Shown here piece by piece: positions 17,536-27,151 of a DNA stretch of 64,000 nt (positions are counted from its first letter, which is position 1; each line of letters starts with the position of its first letter). Made by a program: the position numbers and the translations under genes. The DNA is from Alteromonas aquimaris (GTDB lineage Bacteria > Pseudomonadota > Gammaproteobacteria > Enterobacterales > Alteromonadaceae). The stretch covers positions 310,001 through 374,000 of the forward strand of contig NZ_JAPFRD010000011.1 in the NCBI RefSeq assembly GCF_026183695.1, given 5' to 3'. The notes below the pieces were generated by a model that worked only from the letters and a program-made list of their open reading frames with translations, did no database searches and was not told the origin of the DNA.

Positions 17536-20250
17536 GTGAGTTATCAAAAAATCGACACCTTAAATGTCAATAATAGCGATTATCAGATGGTCAGTTTTGA
17601 CAAGATAGCTGACCGCTATGACATTGACCGACTACCTTTTTGTATCAAGATCCTGCTTGAAAATTTGTTACGACACGAGCAAGACGAGTTTGTAGAAAAA
17701 GCAGACATCGAGGCGGTGGCTAAGTGGGATACAAGTATCGACCTTACGCAAGAAATATCATTTGTGCCGGCCAGGGTGATTTTGCAAGACTTCACCGGGG
17801 TCCCTGCTATTGTAGATCTGGCGGCTATGCGAGATGCCATGCAAAAACTAGGAGGGGAAGGAGAAGCCCTTAACCCTTTAAGCCCCGTGGAGCTGGTGAT
17901 AGATCATTCGGTGATGGTAGACTTTTTTGGCGCAGAGGATTCCCTGGAGAAAAACACTTCACTAGAGATCCTGCGTAATAAGGAACGCTACCAGTTTCTC
18001 AAATGGGGACAATCTTCTTTTGATAACTTTAAGGTAGTCCCTCCTGGTAGAGGTATCGTGCATCAGGTAAACCTTGAATATCTTGCCCGTTGTGCATTCA
18101 GTAAGGTTGAGGGGGATAAGCGTTGGGTATATCCCGATACGCTGGTGGGTACCGACTCACACACTACAATGATAAATGGCTTAGGCATCTTAGGATGGGG
18201 CGTGGGGGGGATCGAAGCCGAAGCAGCCATGCTTGGCCAGCCTGTAAGCATGTTGGTGCCAAAGGTCGTAGGCTTCCGGTTATCGGGGCGTTTACCCACA
18301 GGGGTGACCGCTACTGACATGGTATTAACTATCACGGAACAACTGCGCAACCACGGGGTTGTAGGCAAGTTCGTAGAATTTTACGGCCCAGGTATTAAAC
18401 ACCTGACGGTAGCTGACCGCGCTACGATAGCTAACATGGCGCCTGAATACGGTGCGACGTGCGGCATCTTTCCGGTAGACAGTATGACAATGGATTATTT
18501 GCGTCTTACTGGACGCAGTGAAGAACAATTAAATCTGGTGGAAGTGTATGCGAAAAAAGCCGGCCTATGGCACGACGACCACACCAAAGATGCCGAGTAT
18601 CATGAAGTCCTTGAATTAGAGTTAAGTGAGGTGGTGCCTTCAATAGCAGGACCTAAGCGCCCCCAGGACAGAATCAAACTGAACGAAGCGGCCAAAGCAT
18701 TCCATGACTGGTATCGCGAACAGATTGATGTAGAGGTAGTAGACGAAAAGACTGATTTTGTCGCAGAAGGCGGGGCAACCCCAGAAGTAGACGAAGAGCA
18801 TGCCTCATTTGTAGAATTTCAGGGTAATAAATTTAATCTCGAAGATGGCGCAATCGTTATCGCCGCCATCACCAGTTGCACTAATACGTCAAACCCTTCT
18901 GTCTTAATGGCTGCCGGCTTGTTAGCCAAAAAAGCCAGGGAGGCAGGGTTATCCTGCAAGCCTTGGGTGAAAACCTCCCTTGCGCCGGGGTCGCAAGTGG
19001 TCACTCAATATTTGGAAAACGCTGGGTTAATGGCACCGTTACGAGAATTGGGTTTTAATTTGGTGGGTTATGGCTGTACAACGTGTATAGGTAATTCAGG
19101 TCCTTTGCCAGAGCCTGTCTCGAACGCTATTCGGCAGGCCAGGTTAACCGTGACTTCAGTGTTATCCGGTAACCGTAATTTTGAAGGGCGCATTCACCCC
19201 GACGTGGCGGCTAACTATCTGGCTTCGCCACCACTGGTAGTGGCATACGCCTTGGCGGGCAACATGAATATTGATATCACTTCTGAACCGTTGGGTAAAA
19301 ACAAGGAAGGATCGCCTGTATATTTGAAAGATATCTGGCCCACAGAGGAAGAGATTCATCAGCACATAGCGCAATTTGTGTCGGCTGATTTGTTTAAACA
19401 GAAGTATGCCGATGTATTTAAAGGGAACGATGTGTGGAACGAACTAAACGTATCGGCTAGCGCCGTGTACGACTGGCCTCAATCCACTTACATCAAACAC
19501 CCACCGTTCTTTGAAGGAATGGGCGCGCAACCCGATCCTATTCACGCCATTGAAAATGCTCGATGCCTGGTAAAAGTGGGCGATTCTATTACCACTGACC
19601 ATATTTCTCCCGCTGGCGCAATTGCTCCTGACAGTCCCGCTGGGGAATATTTGCAGGAGCACGGTATTGAACCAAAAGACTTTAATTCCTATGGTTCGCG
19701 CAGGGGGAATCATGAAATAATGATGCGAGGAACTTTCGCCAACATAAGACTGAAAAACCAGCTTGCTCCAGGCACCACAGGTAGTGTCACCACCCACTAT
19801 CCTAGTGGAAATGAGATGTCGATATTCCACGCTGCTATGCGCTACAAAGACGATGGCGTGGCCACCATTGTCATTGGCGGAAAAGAGTACGGTACCGGTT
19901 CTAGTCGTGACTGGGCTGCAAAAGGGCCATCGTTGTTGGGGGTTAAAGCGGTACTGGCAGAAAGCTATGAGCGTATTCACCGCTCAAATCTGATTGGTAT
20001 GGGTATATTGCCATTACAGTTTAAGCCAGGTGATACCGCTTCGTCTCTGGAACTTAAAGGGGACGAACGCTTTAGTATTGAAAAAGTAGATCGGGGCCAA
20101 AAAGAGGTAAAAGTCACCGTTCAGGCATCGGATGGTCAAACCCGGAGTTTCAATATGGATGTGCGTATCGACACCGCCAATGAGTTTACTTACTTTGAGC
20201 ATGGCGGCATTTTGCAGTACGTGATTCGCCAGTATTTGCAAAAATCTTAA
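17536..20250 (+). CDS. acnA: Aconitate hydratase A
   Basis: Citrate to isocitrate isomerase of the TCA and glyoxylate cycles; cytoplasmic, 904 residues, typical of AcnA/IRP1-type aconitases. The [4Fe-4S] ligands are Cys448 in TSCTNTSNP and Cys514/Cys517 in [12 protein letters not shown]. The swivel domain motif [10 protein letters not shown] is near residue 793. The start is GTG with AAAGGAG 6-7 nt upstream. The stop codon directly abuts the stop of the converging DUF3392 gene, with no intergenic base. A strong hairpin inside that gene may end the acnA transcript. Confidence 0.96.
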   Translation: MSYQKIDTLNVNNSDYQMVSFDKIADRYDIDRLPFCIKILLENLLRHEQDEFVEKADIEAVAKWDTSIDLTQEISFVPARVILQDFTGVPAIVDLAAMRDAMQKLGGEGEALNPLSPVELVIDHSVMVDFFGAEDSLEKNTSLEILRNKERYQFLKWGQSSFDNFKVVPPGRGIVHQVNLEYLARCAFSKVEGDKRWVYPDTLVGTDSHTTMINGLGILGWGVGGIEAEAAMLGQPVSMLVPKVVGFRLSGRLPTGVTATDMVLTITEQLRNHGVVGKFVEFYGPGIKHLTVADRATIANMAPEYGATCGIFPVDSMTMDYLRLTGRSEEQLNLVEVYAKKAGLWHDDHTKDAEYHEVLELELSEVVPSIAGPKRPQDRIKLNEAAKAFHDWYREQIDVEVVDEKTDFVAEGGATPEVDEEHASFVEFQGNKFNLEDGAIVIAAITSCTNTSNPSVLMAAGLLAKKAREAGLSCKPWVKTSLAPGSQVVTQYLENAGLMAPLRELGFNLVGYGCTTCIGNSGPLPEPVSNAIRQARLTVTSVLSGNRNFEGRIHPDVAANYLASPPLVVAYALAGNMNIDITSEPLGKNKEGSPVYLKDIWPTEEEIHQHIAQFVSADLFKQKYADVFKGNDVWNELNVSASAVYDWPQSTYIKHPPFFEGMGAQPDPIHAIENARCLVKVGDSITTDHISPAGAIAPDSPAGEYLQEHGIEPKDFNSYGSRRGNHEIMMRGTFANIRLKNQLAPGTTGSVTTHYPSGNEMSIFHAAMRYKDDGVATIVIGGKEYGTGSSRDWAAKGPSLLGVKAVLAESYERIHRSNLIGMGILPLQFKPGDTASSLELKGDERFSIEKVDRGQKEVKVTVQASDGQTRSFNMDVRIDTANEFTYFEHGGILQYVIRQYLQKS

Positions 20251-20586
20251 TCACATATACCGTCTGCGCTCGGCCATTATGCCGAGCGCAATAAATACCA
20301 CGATGAAGCCGATTCCTTGCCACATCCACGGCAGAAACTTAATGATGTGCAGCACTAAGGGAGCCCCGTACAGCGTTAAAGCCCCGTAACCAAACGCACA
20401 CACGAGCACGAACAGTGTGGTTCTGATAACAAAGTGATACGGTGCAAAGAGGCGTTTAAGGTGGCCATTGATGACATCACCATAAATGACTAAAAGTGTA
20501 GCCATTACCATCAAACTCATTTCAGGAAAATAAGCGGATAGCGCTTTGCTGATGCTGGCTAAAAAAGAATAAAAAGGCGCTAGCAT
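20251..20586 (-). CDS. DUF3392 family membrane protein
   Basis: 111-residue protein with three to four hydrophobic helices (for example MSLMVMATLLVIYGDVI and IGFIVVFIALGIM), matching the DUF3392 family of uncharacterised gammaproteobacterial inner-membrane proteins. It converges on acnA with zero spacing, so its last codons are also the acnA 3' untranslated region. Function is unknown. Confidence 0.75.
   Translation of the reverse strand: MLAPFYSFLASISKALSAYFPEMSLMVMATLLVIYGDVINGHLKRLFAPYHFVIRTTLFVLVCAFGYGALTLYGAPLVLHIIKFLPWMWQGIGFIVVFIALGIMAERRRYM
20266..20289 (+). terminator. Strong hairpin just past acnA, inside the DUF3392 coding end
   Basis: GCGCTCGGC and GCCGAGCGC form a perfect 9-bp stem around a 6-nt loop, 16 bp beyond the acnA stop. 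No T tract follows on the plus strand, so it may stabilise or process the acnA 3' end rather than being a classical terminator. Confidence 0.45.
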
Positions 20587-20714
20587 GGCTTCGTCTCGCA
20601 GTACTCATTGAAAGGCGAGAGTGTAAAGCCTAATCACATTATAAAAAAGACACTTGTTAACCATAAAGGTTTTGCTACCCTGCACGGCAATAAATCATCG
20701 CGTGGTAAATATTT

Positions 20715-21587
20715 ATGATCGGTGAAACTGCTGCTTTGGTTACAGCAGTGTGTTGGGCTGTCGCAGCAAGGATGTTCAGAGTATTGGGAAGCTCTTTTTC
20801 TCCGCTGGCGCTGAATTTTTGGAAAGGCATACTGGCAATGGGGCTGTTGCTGATCATCACGCAAGGGGTAATGCCACCGGTGGCATTACCGGCAAGTGCT
20901 TACGCCTGGCTGATTCTGAGCGGCATCATTGGTATAGGCCTTGGGGATACTTTTTTCTTTAAGGCGCTTAATAAGATCGGCGATAGTCAGACATTGCTTA
21001 TCGCCGAAACGATGGGTCCAATTGCAACTGCATTACTAGCTATGGCGTGGATTGCAGAGTGGCTAAGTTGGACGCAATGGCTGGGTATTGCCATTATCAT
21101 TGTTACAGTTGATGTCATTATAAAACTACACAAGCGAACGCAAATGCACTTATTTGCACCCAGTGGGTACGTGTTCGCAGCCCTTGCTGCATTATGTCAA
21201 TCGATTGGGGCAGTAATTTCGCGGGATATGTTAACTGCTTACGAATTGGATGCTTTCAACGCAAGCCAGATTCGACTGGCGGGTGGCATGGCGGTGATTG
21301 TGGTGCTTATGTTAAGTATGCGTCAAAACTGGCTACCAAAGTCCGCTAACTCGCGAAAACTTTGGGGATACTTTTTTCTTGCCACCCTCATCGGCACATT
21401 TGCAGCGCTTTACCTGCAGATGGTGTCGTTTACTTATACTAAGGCGGCGGTGGCAGAAACTTTATTCGCTACCAGCGTTGTTATCTCGTTGGTGGTAGCA
21501 TTTTTTACGGGAGAACGGGTAAGCCAGACGGTGTGGATCTGGTCACTCGTAGCATTATCGGGCGTGGGCATTCTGGTGGTCACATAA
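20715..21587 (+). CDS. EamA/DMT-family transporter
   Basis: 290-residue inner-membrane protein with ten hydrophobic helices arranged as two EamA repeats (about 1-135 and 150-288), the drug/metabolite transporter superfamily pattern. Motifs such as GIGLGDTFFFKALNKIGDSQ fit the family. Members export metabolites or amino acids; the substrate is not predictable. It is a single gene between DUF3392 and the rpsF operon. Confidence 0.85.
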   Translation: MIGETAALVTAVCWAVAARMFRVLGSSFSPLALNFWKGILAMGLLLIITQGVMPPVALPASAYAWLILSGIIGIGLGDTFFFKALNKIGDSQTLLIAETMGPIATALLAMAWIAEWLSWTQWLGIAIIIVTVDVIIKLHKRTQMHLFAPSGYVFAALAALCQSIGAVISRDMLTAYELDAFNASQIRLAGGMAVIVVLMLSMRQNWLPKSANSRKLWGYFFLATLIGTFAALYLQMVSFTYTKAAVAETLFATSVVISLVVAFFTGERVSQTVWIWSLVALSGVGILVVT

Positions 21588-21625
21588 CATTTTTAATTTG
21601 GCATAAGAACCACATTGATTAATCC

Positions 21626-21654
21626 TTGTGCTTTTCTTGGCAAGTCTATATAAT
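21626..21654 (+). promoter_or_regulatory. Sigma-70 promoter of the rpsF operon
   Basis: TTGTGC (21626-21631) and TATAAT (21649-21654) are 17 bp apart, followed by the GCGCGCC discriminator typical of ribosomal promoters under stringent control. Confidence 0.8.
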
Positions 21655-21660
21655 GCGCGC

Positions 21661-21734
21661 CCTTACAGCTACAACAACTTCGTTCCTTGTCTCTATGCAG
21701 CTTGGCTGTGCTGTGGAGACTACAACCGTAAGGA
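21661..21734 (+). promoter_or_regulatory. Probable S6:S18-binding leader of rpsF mRNA
   Basis: CCTTAC (21661-21666) can pair with GTAAGG (21728-21733), enclosing an inner hairpin around CAGCTTGGCTG. A CCG trinucleotide sits at the 3' edge of this stem, next to the ribosome site AAGGAG. A CCG held at a stem like this is the hallmark of the leader that the S6:S18 complex binds to repress its own operon. The assignment is by pattern, not by a covariance model. Confidence 0.55.
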
Positions 21735-21740
21735 GCAATA

Positions 21741-22148
21741 ATGCGTCATTACGAAATCGTATTTATGGTTCACCCTGATCAGAGTGAACAAGTACCTGGT
21801 ATGATCGAGCGTTATACCACTATTCTGAAGCAAGACGATGGGCAAATTCATCGTTTAGAAGACTGGGGCCGTCGTCAACTGGCTTACCCAATCGAAAAGC
21901 TTCATAAAGCACACTATGTACTTATCAATGCAGAAGCCACCACTGAAGCGGTAGCTGAGCTAGAGAATGCATTCCGCTTTAACGATATTATCCTGCGTAA
22001 CATGGTAATGCGTACTAAGTCTGCGGTCACTGAGCCTTCTCCTATGATGAAAGAAGAGCGTCGTGAGCGTCGTGAAGATTCTGCTCCTCGTACAGAGCGC
22101 ACTGAGCGTTCAGAGAAGCAAACCGAAACCACTGAAGACAACGCGTAA
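21741..22148 (+). CDS. rpsF: Ribosomal protein bS6
   Basis: 135-residue 30S subunit protein that binds 16S rRNA together with bS18. The start [18 protein letters not shown] and the core [19 protein letters not shown] are bS6 signatures. The charged C-terminal tail (about 100-135) is rich in Glu and Arg, comparable to the glutamate-tailed E. coli protein. First gene of rpsF-rpsR-rplI. The stop is only 11 bp before rpsR, leaving no room for the priB gene found here in E. coli. Confidence 0.98.
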   Translation: MRHYEIVFMVHPDQSEQVPGMIERYTTILKQDDGQIHRLEDWGRRQLAYPIEKLHKAHYVLINAEATTEAVAELENAFRFNDIILRNMVMRTKSAVTEPSPMMKEERRERREDSAPRTERTERSEKQTETTEDNA

Positions 22149-22159
22149 GGAGAACTATC

Positions 22160-22387
22160 ATGGCTCGTTTTTTCAGACGTCGTAAGTTCTGCCGTTTTTC
22201 TGCAGAAGGTGTGACGGAAATTGATTACAAAGATATCGCTACGTTGAAAAACTACATCACCGAAAGCGGTAAGATCGTACCTAGCCGTATCACTGGCACC
22301 AGTGCAAAGTATCAGCGTCAGCTTTCGAGCGCAATCAAGCGTGCTCGTTTCTTGGCTTTACTGCCTTACACTGATTCACACAAGTAA
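22160..22387 (+). CDS. rpsR: Ribosomal protein bS18
   Basis: 75-residue 30S protein, partner of bS6 at the platform. [20 protein letters not shown] and [20 protein letters not shown] are invariant family segments. Standard length; ribosome site AAGGAG. Middle gene of the operon. Confidence 0.98.
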   Translation: MARFFRRRKFCRFSAEGVTEIDYKDIATLKNYITESGKIVPSRITGTSAKYQRQLSSAIKRARFLALLPYTDSHK

Positions 22388-22408
22388 TTGGCGAAAGAGG
22401 ACTAGCAA

Positions 22409-22861
22409 ATGGAAATCATTCTACTAGACAAAATCGCCAACCTTGGCGGATTGGGTGACCAGGTTAACGTTAAATCTGGTTTTGCACGTAACTTTCTTTT
22501 CCCACAAGGTAAAGCCGTTCCTGCAACTAAAGTTAACGTTGAAAAATTTGAAGCTCGCCGCGCTGAACTTGAAGCAAAAATTGCTGATGAGTTGAAAGCT
22601 GCTGAAGGCCGTGCTGAAAAACTAAACGAACTAGGCGAAGTGACTATCGCGGCACCAGCTGGTGACGAAGGTAAGTTGTTCGGTTCTGTTGGTACACGTG
22701 ATATCGCAGAAGCAATTACTGCTGCTGGGGTGGAAGTGGCTAAGTCTGAAGTTAAACTTCCTACTGGTACACTGCGTGAAACTGGCGAATATGAAATTGA
22801 TATTCAACTTCACTCTGATGTAATGACAACGATTAAAGTTATTATTATCGCTGAAGCGTAA
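22409..22861 (+). CDS. rplI: Ribosomal protein bL9
   Basis: 150-residue 50S protein with two globular domains joined by a long helix. The N-terminal motif is [20 protein letters not shown] and [13 protein letters not shown] follows; the connecting helix is at about 45-75. Last gene of the operon, followed by a strong terminator. In many gammaproteobacteria dnaB comes next, but here 11.4 kb of other genes intervene. Confidence 0.98.
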   Translation: MEIILLDKIANLGGLGDQVNVKSGFARNFLFPQGKAVPATKVNVEKFEARRAELEAKIADELKAAEGRAEKLNELGEVTIAAPAGDEGKLFGSVGTRDIAEAITAAGVEVAKSEVKLPTGTLRETGEYEIDIQLHSDVMTTIKVIIIAEA

Positions 22862-22877
22862 AATTAGCAATTTCGCA

Positions 22878-22904
22878 AAAGCCGCTCTGATGAGCGGCTT
22901 TTTT
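22878..22904 (+). terminator. Rho-independent terminator of the rpsF operon
   Basis: GCCGCTC (22881-22887) and GAGCGGC (22892-22898) with a 4-nt loop and a run of six T. The preceding A run makes it usable on the minus strand as well, for the converging GGDEF gene. Confidence 0.92.
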
Positions 22905-23961
22905 AATTCAGCTTTCTTTCGCTGCGCACAGAAGTCATTTGGTGTGCAAATCTATTCTCAACCATGTCATTACTCCTTACCTCCTTTTTAGCGCGTTTTC
23001 GTTCGTACATCCGTTGATCGGCTCGTTCGATAAGTACTGATAGGAGACGCCCGTCGTCAGGAAAAATTGCCCCGCCTATACTGGCATCCAAAGGCAAGAG
23101 GTTACCTTCAAACGGTAGGTCATCATAAAAATGCTCCCTGATCTGTCTCTGAAGAGGCTCTAGCGCATCTTGCGCCAGTAAATTGTTAAGGATTACCCCA
23201 AACTCGTCCCCTCCCAAGCGAGCGATGCAATCGGCGTAAGGTAAAGCGTGGGTCAGTCGAGTAGCGAATTCTGTAATTAACTCATCCCCTGCCCGATGCC
23301 CGTAAGAATCATTAACCAGCTTCAGGTTATCCATATCAATAATAAGAATACCAAATCTTGTTTGACTATCATGGTTGATACTAAAAAGGGCTCTTAGCTG
23401 CTCCATAAATACAGAGCGGTTGGCTAATCCAGTCATCTCGTCCCGTCTTGCCAATTGTAAAAGCTTATCCGCAGAAAGTTGCTCGCAAAAATAGATAGCT
23501 GCCGCCACTTGTTCAGAGAGAAGGTTAAGCAAAACTAAATCTGTTTTTTTAAATGCAGCCAATTGTGTCGACATAACCTTTAGCACACCAACGGTTTTTG
23601 TTTCATGAATTAAAGGAACCACCAACATAGAGGCAATGCCAATCGCTTTTGAGGCCTTTTTATCTACTAGAGGGTGGTTAGTCGCATCGTTACAAAATAA
23701 CGCTTTAGCGGTGGTGACGCAGTGTCCGGATAAACTGGCATCCACCTCTAAATGCATGCCAAGATGGGAGGCTGCGATCCCGGAGGCCGCGCGATAAACC
23801 ATCAAGTTTCCTTCTCTTAACTCAATAACAGCGCCATCTGCTTTAAGTAAATTAAGCAGACGTTTAACAACTAAATTCATTACAGAGCTAAGATCCATGC
23901 CTACTTTGCTGACATCTCGCTGAATTGCAATAACTTCGAATAGTTGGACTTGAGTGGGCAT
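22903..23961 (-). CDS. GAF-GGDEF diguanylate cyclase
   Basis: Predicted cytoplasmic diguanylate cyclase making c-di-GMP. The start at 23961 has GGAGGAG just upstream and gives 352 residues; an upstream in-frame ATG at 24045 is less likely. A GAF sensor domain spans about 15-160 (KADGAVIELREGNLMVYRAA, GIASMLVVPLIHETKTVGVL). The catalytic domain spans about 175-340 with RDEMTGLANR and an intact GGDEF motif at 250-254. The RxxD inhibitory site expected just before it is missing (YADCIARL). The ligand of the GAF domain is unknown. Confidence 0.93.
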   Translation of the reverse strand: MPTQVQLFEVIAIQRDVSKVGMDLSSVMNLVVKRLLNLLKADGAVIELREGNLMVYRAASGIAASHLGMHLEVDASLSGHCVTTAKALFCNDATNHPLVDKKASKAIGIASMLVVPLIHETKTVGVLKVMSTQLAAFKKTDLVLLNLLSEQVAAAIYFCEQLSADKLLQLARRDEMTGLANRSVFMEQLRALFSINHDSQTRFGILIIDMDNLKLVNDSYGHRAGDELITEFATRLTHALPYADCIARLGGDEFGVILNNLLAQDALEPLQRQIREHFYDDLPFEGNLLPLDASIGGAIFPDDGRLLSVLIERADQRMYERKRAKKEVRSNDMVENRFAHQMTSVRSERKLN

Positions 23962-24981
23962 AACTCCTCCAGTGGATATGAAAACAAATAGCCCGTGGGC
24001 GACAAAACCCGTTCCCTTTCGTCCAATATGTCGGGTGAATAACACGGATTATGTTCCCTACCATTGAGATTGCACAAAAGCAGTACAAGGTAAGGTAAAT
24101 CTATTGCTCGTTAACTCAATCAGTGCTTTGCACGTTACCCGTTTTACCGGGATAATCTCTCATGCTTATAGCTAAAATTAGTTAAGTATAAAGTATCTAA
24201 ATTTAATACTACTTGACCGCTAAGTGTGATCAGCGCGATACGGGATAGGGTAAAAAGGAATACTCAAATTACTCCTCACGCTACGCTATCACGGGTAATC
24301 ACTCGTACGTTAAAAATCCAAGAACTGTGACGTATGTTCGCTTTTTAATTTATTCAGACCGACTATCTTCGCAGTAGTCTTGCTGCACACAACCCAGTCT
24401 GATATCTATGATAGTGACAAATATCATTGCCTATTCGAAGCCTTTAGCAAGCGCCTACAGTATACGCTTTTGTATTCTGTGTTTGGAAAGGGGTCATTAT
24501 ATTTCATTGGATGTGACGGCGTGCGACCAAACGTAATCACGCTAAGCGCAAGTAGGTGATGTCAGGTCTTCTGTATCAAAAAATACCGCCTGGTAGCATA
24601 ACTCGCTGGCTATTTAATCATAAACACACTCCGCTAACTCGTTTGACGATAAAACACTCCCATTGATTGATTTATCAATTTCCTTCCGCAACCTGTGGTA
24701 TCGCATCTATTTAGTTCGGTAGCGTTATTTAGAATTATTTCGCGTTTGTATTTACCGCGGGCGAGCTCCGTCGGTGCATAGTTAAGTGAGTAAATAATAT
24801 TATCTAATACACAGTAAGGCATAAAAGGAGAGGGCACTTATATAAACAGCAATTTTTGGAGAGGTAGCAATCTGATAAATAAGCTATTTTCGTTCATTAA
24901 ATAAAAATCTTTTTTTCATTTTAAACCATCCTCGCGTAGGCTACGACTAACTACTCAACAAACCAATAATAAATAAGTGAA
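23962..24981. other. 1-kb region without a recognised gene
   Basis: AT-rich stretch between the divergent GGDEF and ECF sigma genes. Only short unconvincing ORFs occur (for example a 67-codon minus-strand frame at 24634-24837). It must hold both divergent promoters. I could not assign an RNA gene or repeat. Confidence 0.5.
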
Positions 24982-25557
24982 ATGATTGAAGCTCAGGCGA
25001 GTGTAGTGGATGCCAGCGAAACTTTCTCACAGCAAAAAGAGAAATCGCTGATCCAAGCCGCACAAAAAGGAGATAAACATGCATATCATGCTCTATACGA
25101 TTTGCATGTAAAACGGGTATATGCACTGTGCTACAGGCTTACAGGTGATCGCGCACTGGCAGAAGACGCCACACAGGAAGTGTTCATTCAGTTATGGCGA
25201 AAATTGACAAACTTTGATGGGCAGAGTCGCTTTACCACTTGGTTACACAGCGTGACCGCAAACGTCACGGTTTCGTACCTGCGAAAGCAAAGAGGCTGGT
25301 TTCAGCGGATGTTCAATATCGAAGAATCAGCCGCTGAGTATGAACAAGCTGAGTCTTCCAGTGCAGAGGTCGATTTGGAATCTTTCATAGTGCGACTGCC
25401 TGAGCGGGCAAGAATGGTTTTCGTATTACATGCAGTAGAAGGCTATCGACACGAAGAAATTGCCCACATGTTAAATATGGCAGTGGGGACAAGTAAGGCA
25501 CAATTTCATCGAGCTAAGCAATTGATGAAAGAGTGGATGGGATATGGTGATGAATAA
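24982..25557 (+). CDS. ECF-type RNA polymerase sigma factor
   Basis: 191-residue group 4 sigma factor. Region 2 (about 25-90) contains LYDLHVKRVYALCYRLTGDR and AEDATQEVFIQLWRKL. Region 4 (about 130-185) contains LPERARMVFVLHAVEGYRHEEIA and a helix-turn-helix. Its last codons overlap the start of the next gene, a likely anti-sigma protein, so the two are co-translated. The promoter it recognises is unknown; such factors usually activate their own operon. Confidence 0.93.
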   Translation: MIEAQASVVDASETFSQQKEKSLIQAAQKGDKHAYHALYDLHVKRVYALCYRLTGDRALAEDATQEVFIQLWRKLTNFDGQSRFTTWLHSVTANVTVSYLRKQRGWFQRMFNIEESAAEYEQAESSSAEVDLESFIVRLPERARMVFVLHAVEGYRHEEIAHMLNMAVGTSKAQFHRAKQLMKEWMGYGDE

Positions 25558-26047
25558 CTTCGAACACGAATTGCAGCGACAACTTGATACGCTACCTAAG
25601 GAAAAACAGCCCCAACGAGATTTGTGGAAAGGTATTGAATTAAGTCTTGAAGCTGAAAACCCAGCTGAGTCACGCTCGGGTTTGCATGCTAAACACATTG
25701 CGCTGGCAGCCAGTTTTGCGCTGGTAGCCATGGTAAGCTGGTTTACATTTAAGCCTATTGAACCACAGACTCACGACAGTCTGACCGGTCAATCACTGGT
25801 AACCGCACTAAGTAACCAGCATCAACAACAGATGAATGCGTTATTAGTAAAGTTTGAAGGTCAGCCCGCGGTGACAGAAAATTGGCAGCAGCAATTACAA
25901 GAATTAGACAGTGCCGCTAACGCGATAAAAGCAGCGCTGGAAGAAGATCCTGACAATACAGCATTACTTAAAATGCTACAAAACGTCTATCAGCAACAAA
26001 TGATGTTAGTTGAGCGAGTGCACGCGCCCAAGTGGCAGCAGATTTAA
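25550..26047 (+). CDS. Putative anti-sigma factor, single-pass membrane protein
   Basis: 165 residues from the ATG at 25550 (an in-frame ATG at 25544 adds two). It overlaps the sigma gene by 8 bp or more. A short acidic/amphipathic cytoplasmic N-terminus is followed by one transmembrane helix at about 49-67 (HIALAASFALVAMVSWF) and a periplasmic Gln-rich helical region. This is the topology of ECF anti-sigma factors. The zinc-binding HxxxCxxC motif of the ZAS class is absent. The assignment rests mainly on position and topology. Confidence 0.6.
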   Translation: MNNFEHELQRQLDTLPKEKQPQRDLWKGIELSLEAENPAESRSGLHAKHIALAASFALVAMVSWFTFKPIEPQTHDSLTGQSLVTALSNQHQQQMNALLVKFEGQPAVTENWQQQLQELDSAANAIKAALEEDPDNTALLKMLQNVYQQQMMLVERVHAPKWQQI

Positions 26048-26063
26048 GGTAAAGGTGAATAAA

Positions 26064-27053
26064 ATGAGTTTCATTAAAAATTATCCAATAAACCAAAGCG
26101 TGCAAAGAAAATGGACGCTGGGCATGGGGCTGCTTTTGTTAAGTTGTGTCGTAAATGCGGGGCAGAAAGTCGATCAAACGATGGACACCACAGAGACACC
26201 TTTTGTAAAAATTGAGCACATGAATGGCAAAGCAGTCTTAAAAGGCTGGGATAAAAGTGAAGTAAGGGTGACAGGCGAACTCGGGGATCAGACCGAAGAC
26301 TTCGAATTTACAGGCAATAAACAGGAGGTTACCATTGAGGTTGAAGTAAAGCGGCACCGCAACGGTTGGAAATGGAATGATAACGCCCATGGTGACGATC
26401 TTACCATCTATGTGCCCTATGGTAGTAAAGTCAGTTACACGTCAATCAACGCATCCGTTAAAGTGTACGAAATATCAGGCAAGACAAACGTTGAAGTGGT
26501 CAATGGTAATATCGATTTGTACACGCTAACAGGCAAAGTGGATGTAGAATCGGTAAATGGCGATATTGACTTGCAGGATATTAATGCGCTGTTACGGGTA
26601 GCCACGGTCAATGGTGATATTAGCGGCAACCATATTGGCCGGCAAGAAGCACAATTTGAATCTGTAAACGGTGAAATTGATGTGACATCAAACAGCCCGG
26701 ATTTCACCGTGGATACGGTTAATGGTGATATGAACTTAAAGCTTGCCGAAGTCAAGCAGGCCAGATTAAATACAGTGAATGGACGGATTGATGCATCAAT
26801 GAATTTGCTCGACAGCGGCGATGTCAATGCTTCCTCAGTGGGAGGCCGAATTAAGCTTACGTTTCAGAAAAATGTTTCTGCACAGTTTGACATAGAAGCC
26901 CACGCGGGAGGCAGCATCGACAACAATATCAGCTCAGATAGAATGATAAAGGCAAAGTACGGCCCGCGCCGCTGGTTAGAGTTTACCCATAACGGTGGTT
27001 CCGCAAACGTCGATATTTCAACCGTGAGTGGTAGAGTTGTGTTGAATAACTAA
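26064..27053 (+). CDS. DUF4097 family beta-strand repeat protein, exported
   Basis: 329 residues from the ATG at 26064 (AAGGTGAATAAA upstream), with a signal-like segment at about 18-38 (WTLGMGLLLLSCVVNAG). The body is a chain of short repeats of the form VNGDIDL spaced about 19-20 residues (VNGNIDL, VNGDIDL, VNGDISG, VNGEIDV, VNGDMNL, VNGRIDA), the DUF4097 right-handed beta-helix pattern. It is third in the sigma/anti-sigma operon, 16 bp downstream, so it is probably an effector or sensor of that envelope response. Biochemical role unknown. Confidence 0.85.
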   Translation: MSFIKNYPINQSVQRKWTLGMGLLLLSCVVNAGQKVDQTMDTTETPFVKIEHMNGKAVLKGWDKSEVRVTGELGDQTEDFEFTGNKQEVTIEVEVKRHRNGWKWNDNAHGDDLTIYVPYGSKVSYTSINASVKVYEISGKTNVEVVNGNIDLYTLTGKVDVESVNGDIDLQDINALLRVATVNGDISGNHIGRQEAQFESVNGEIDVTSNSPDFTVDTVNGDMNLKLAEVKQARLNTVNGRIDASMNLLDSGDVNASSVGGRIKLTFQKNVSAQFDIEAHAGGSIDNNISSDRMIKAKYGPRRWLEFTHNGGSANVDISTVSGRVVLNN

Positions 27054-27090
27054 TGTTGGAGCTAATGAATTTATTAATTAGGTTTACGGT

Positions 27091-27119
27091 GCGGCTATCT
27101 TAAAATAGTCGCCTTTTGT
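27091..27119 (+). terminator. Probable terminator of the ECF sigma operon
   Basis: GCGGCTAT (27091-27098) and ATAGTCGC (27105-27112) pair with one G-T and are followed by CTTTTGTT. Confidence 0.65.
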
Positions 27120-27151
27120 TGCGTACGGAAATTTATGTTTAATTAAGCTTA

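Noticed and set aside
19444-19980. 178-codon minus-strand frame
   Set aside because: Lies wholly inside acnA, with no ribosome site and no recognisable domain.
24634-24837. 67-codon minus-strand frame in the 1-kb gap
   Set aside because: No ribosome site, unusual composition and no recognisable motif; not supported as a gene.
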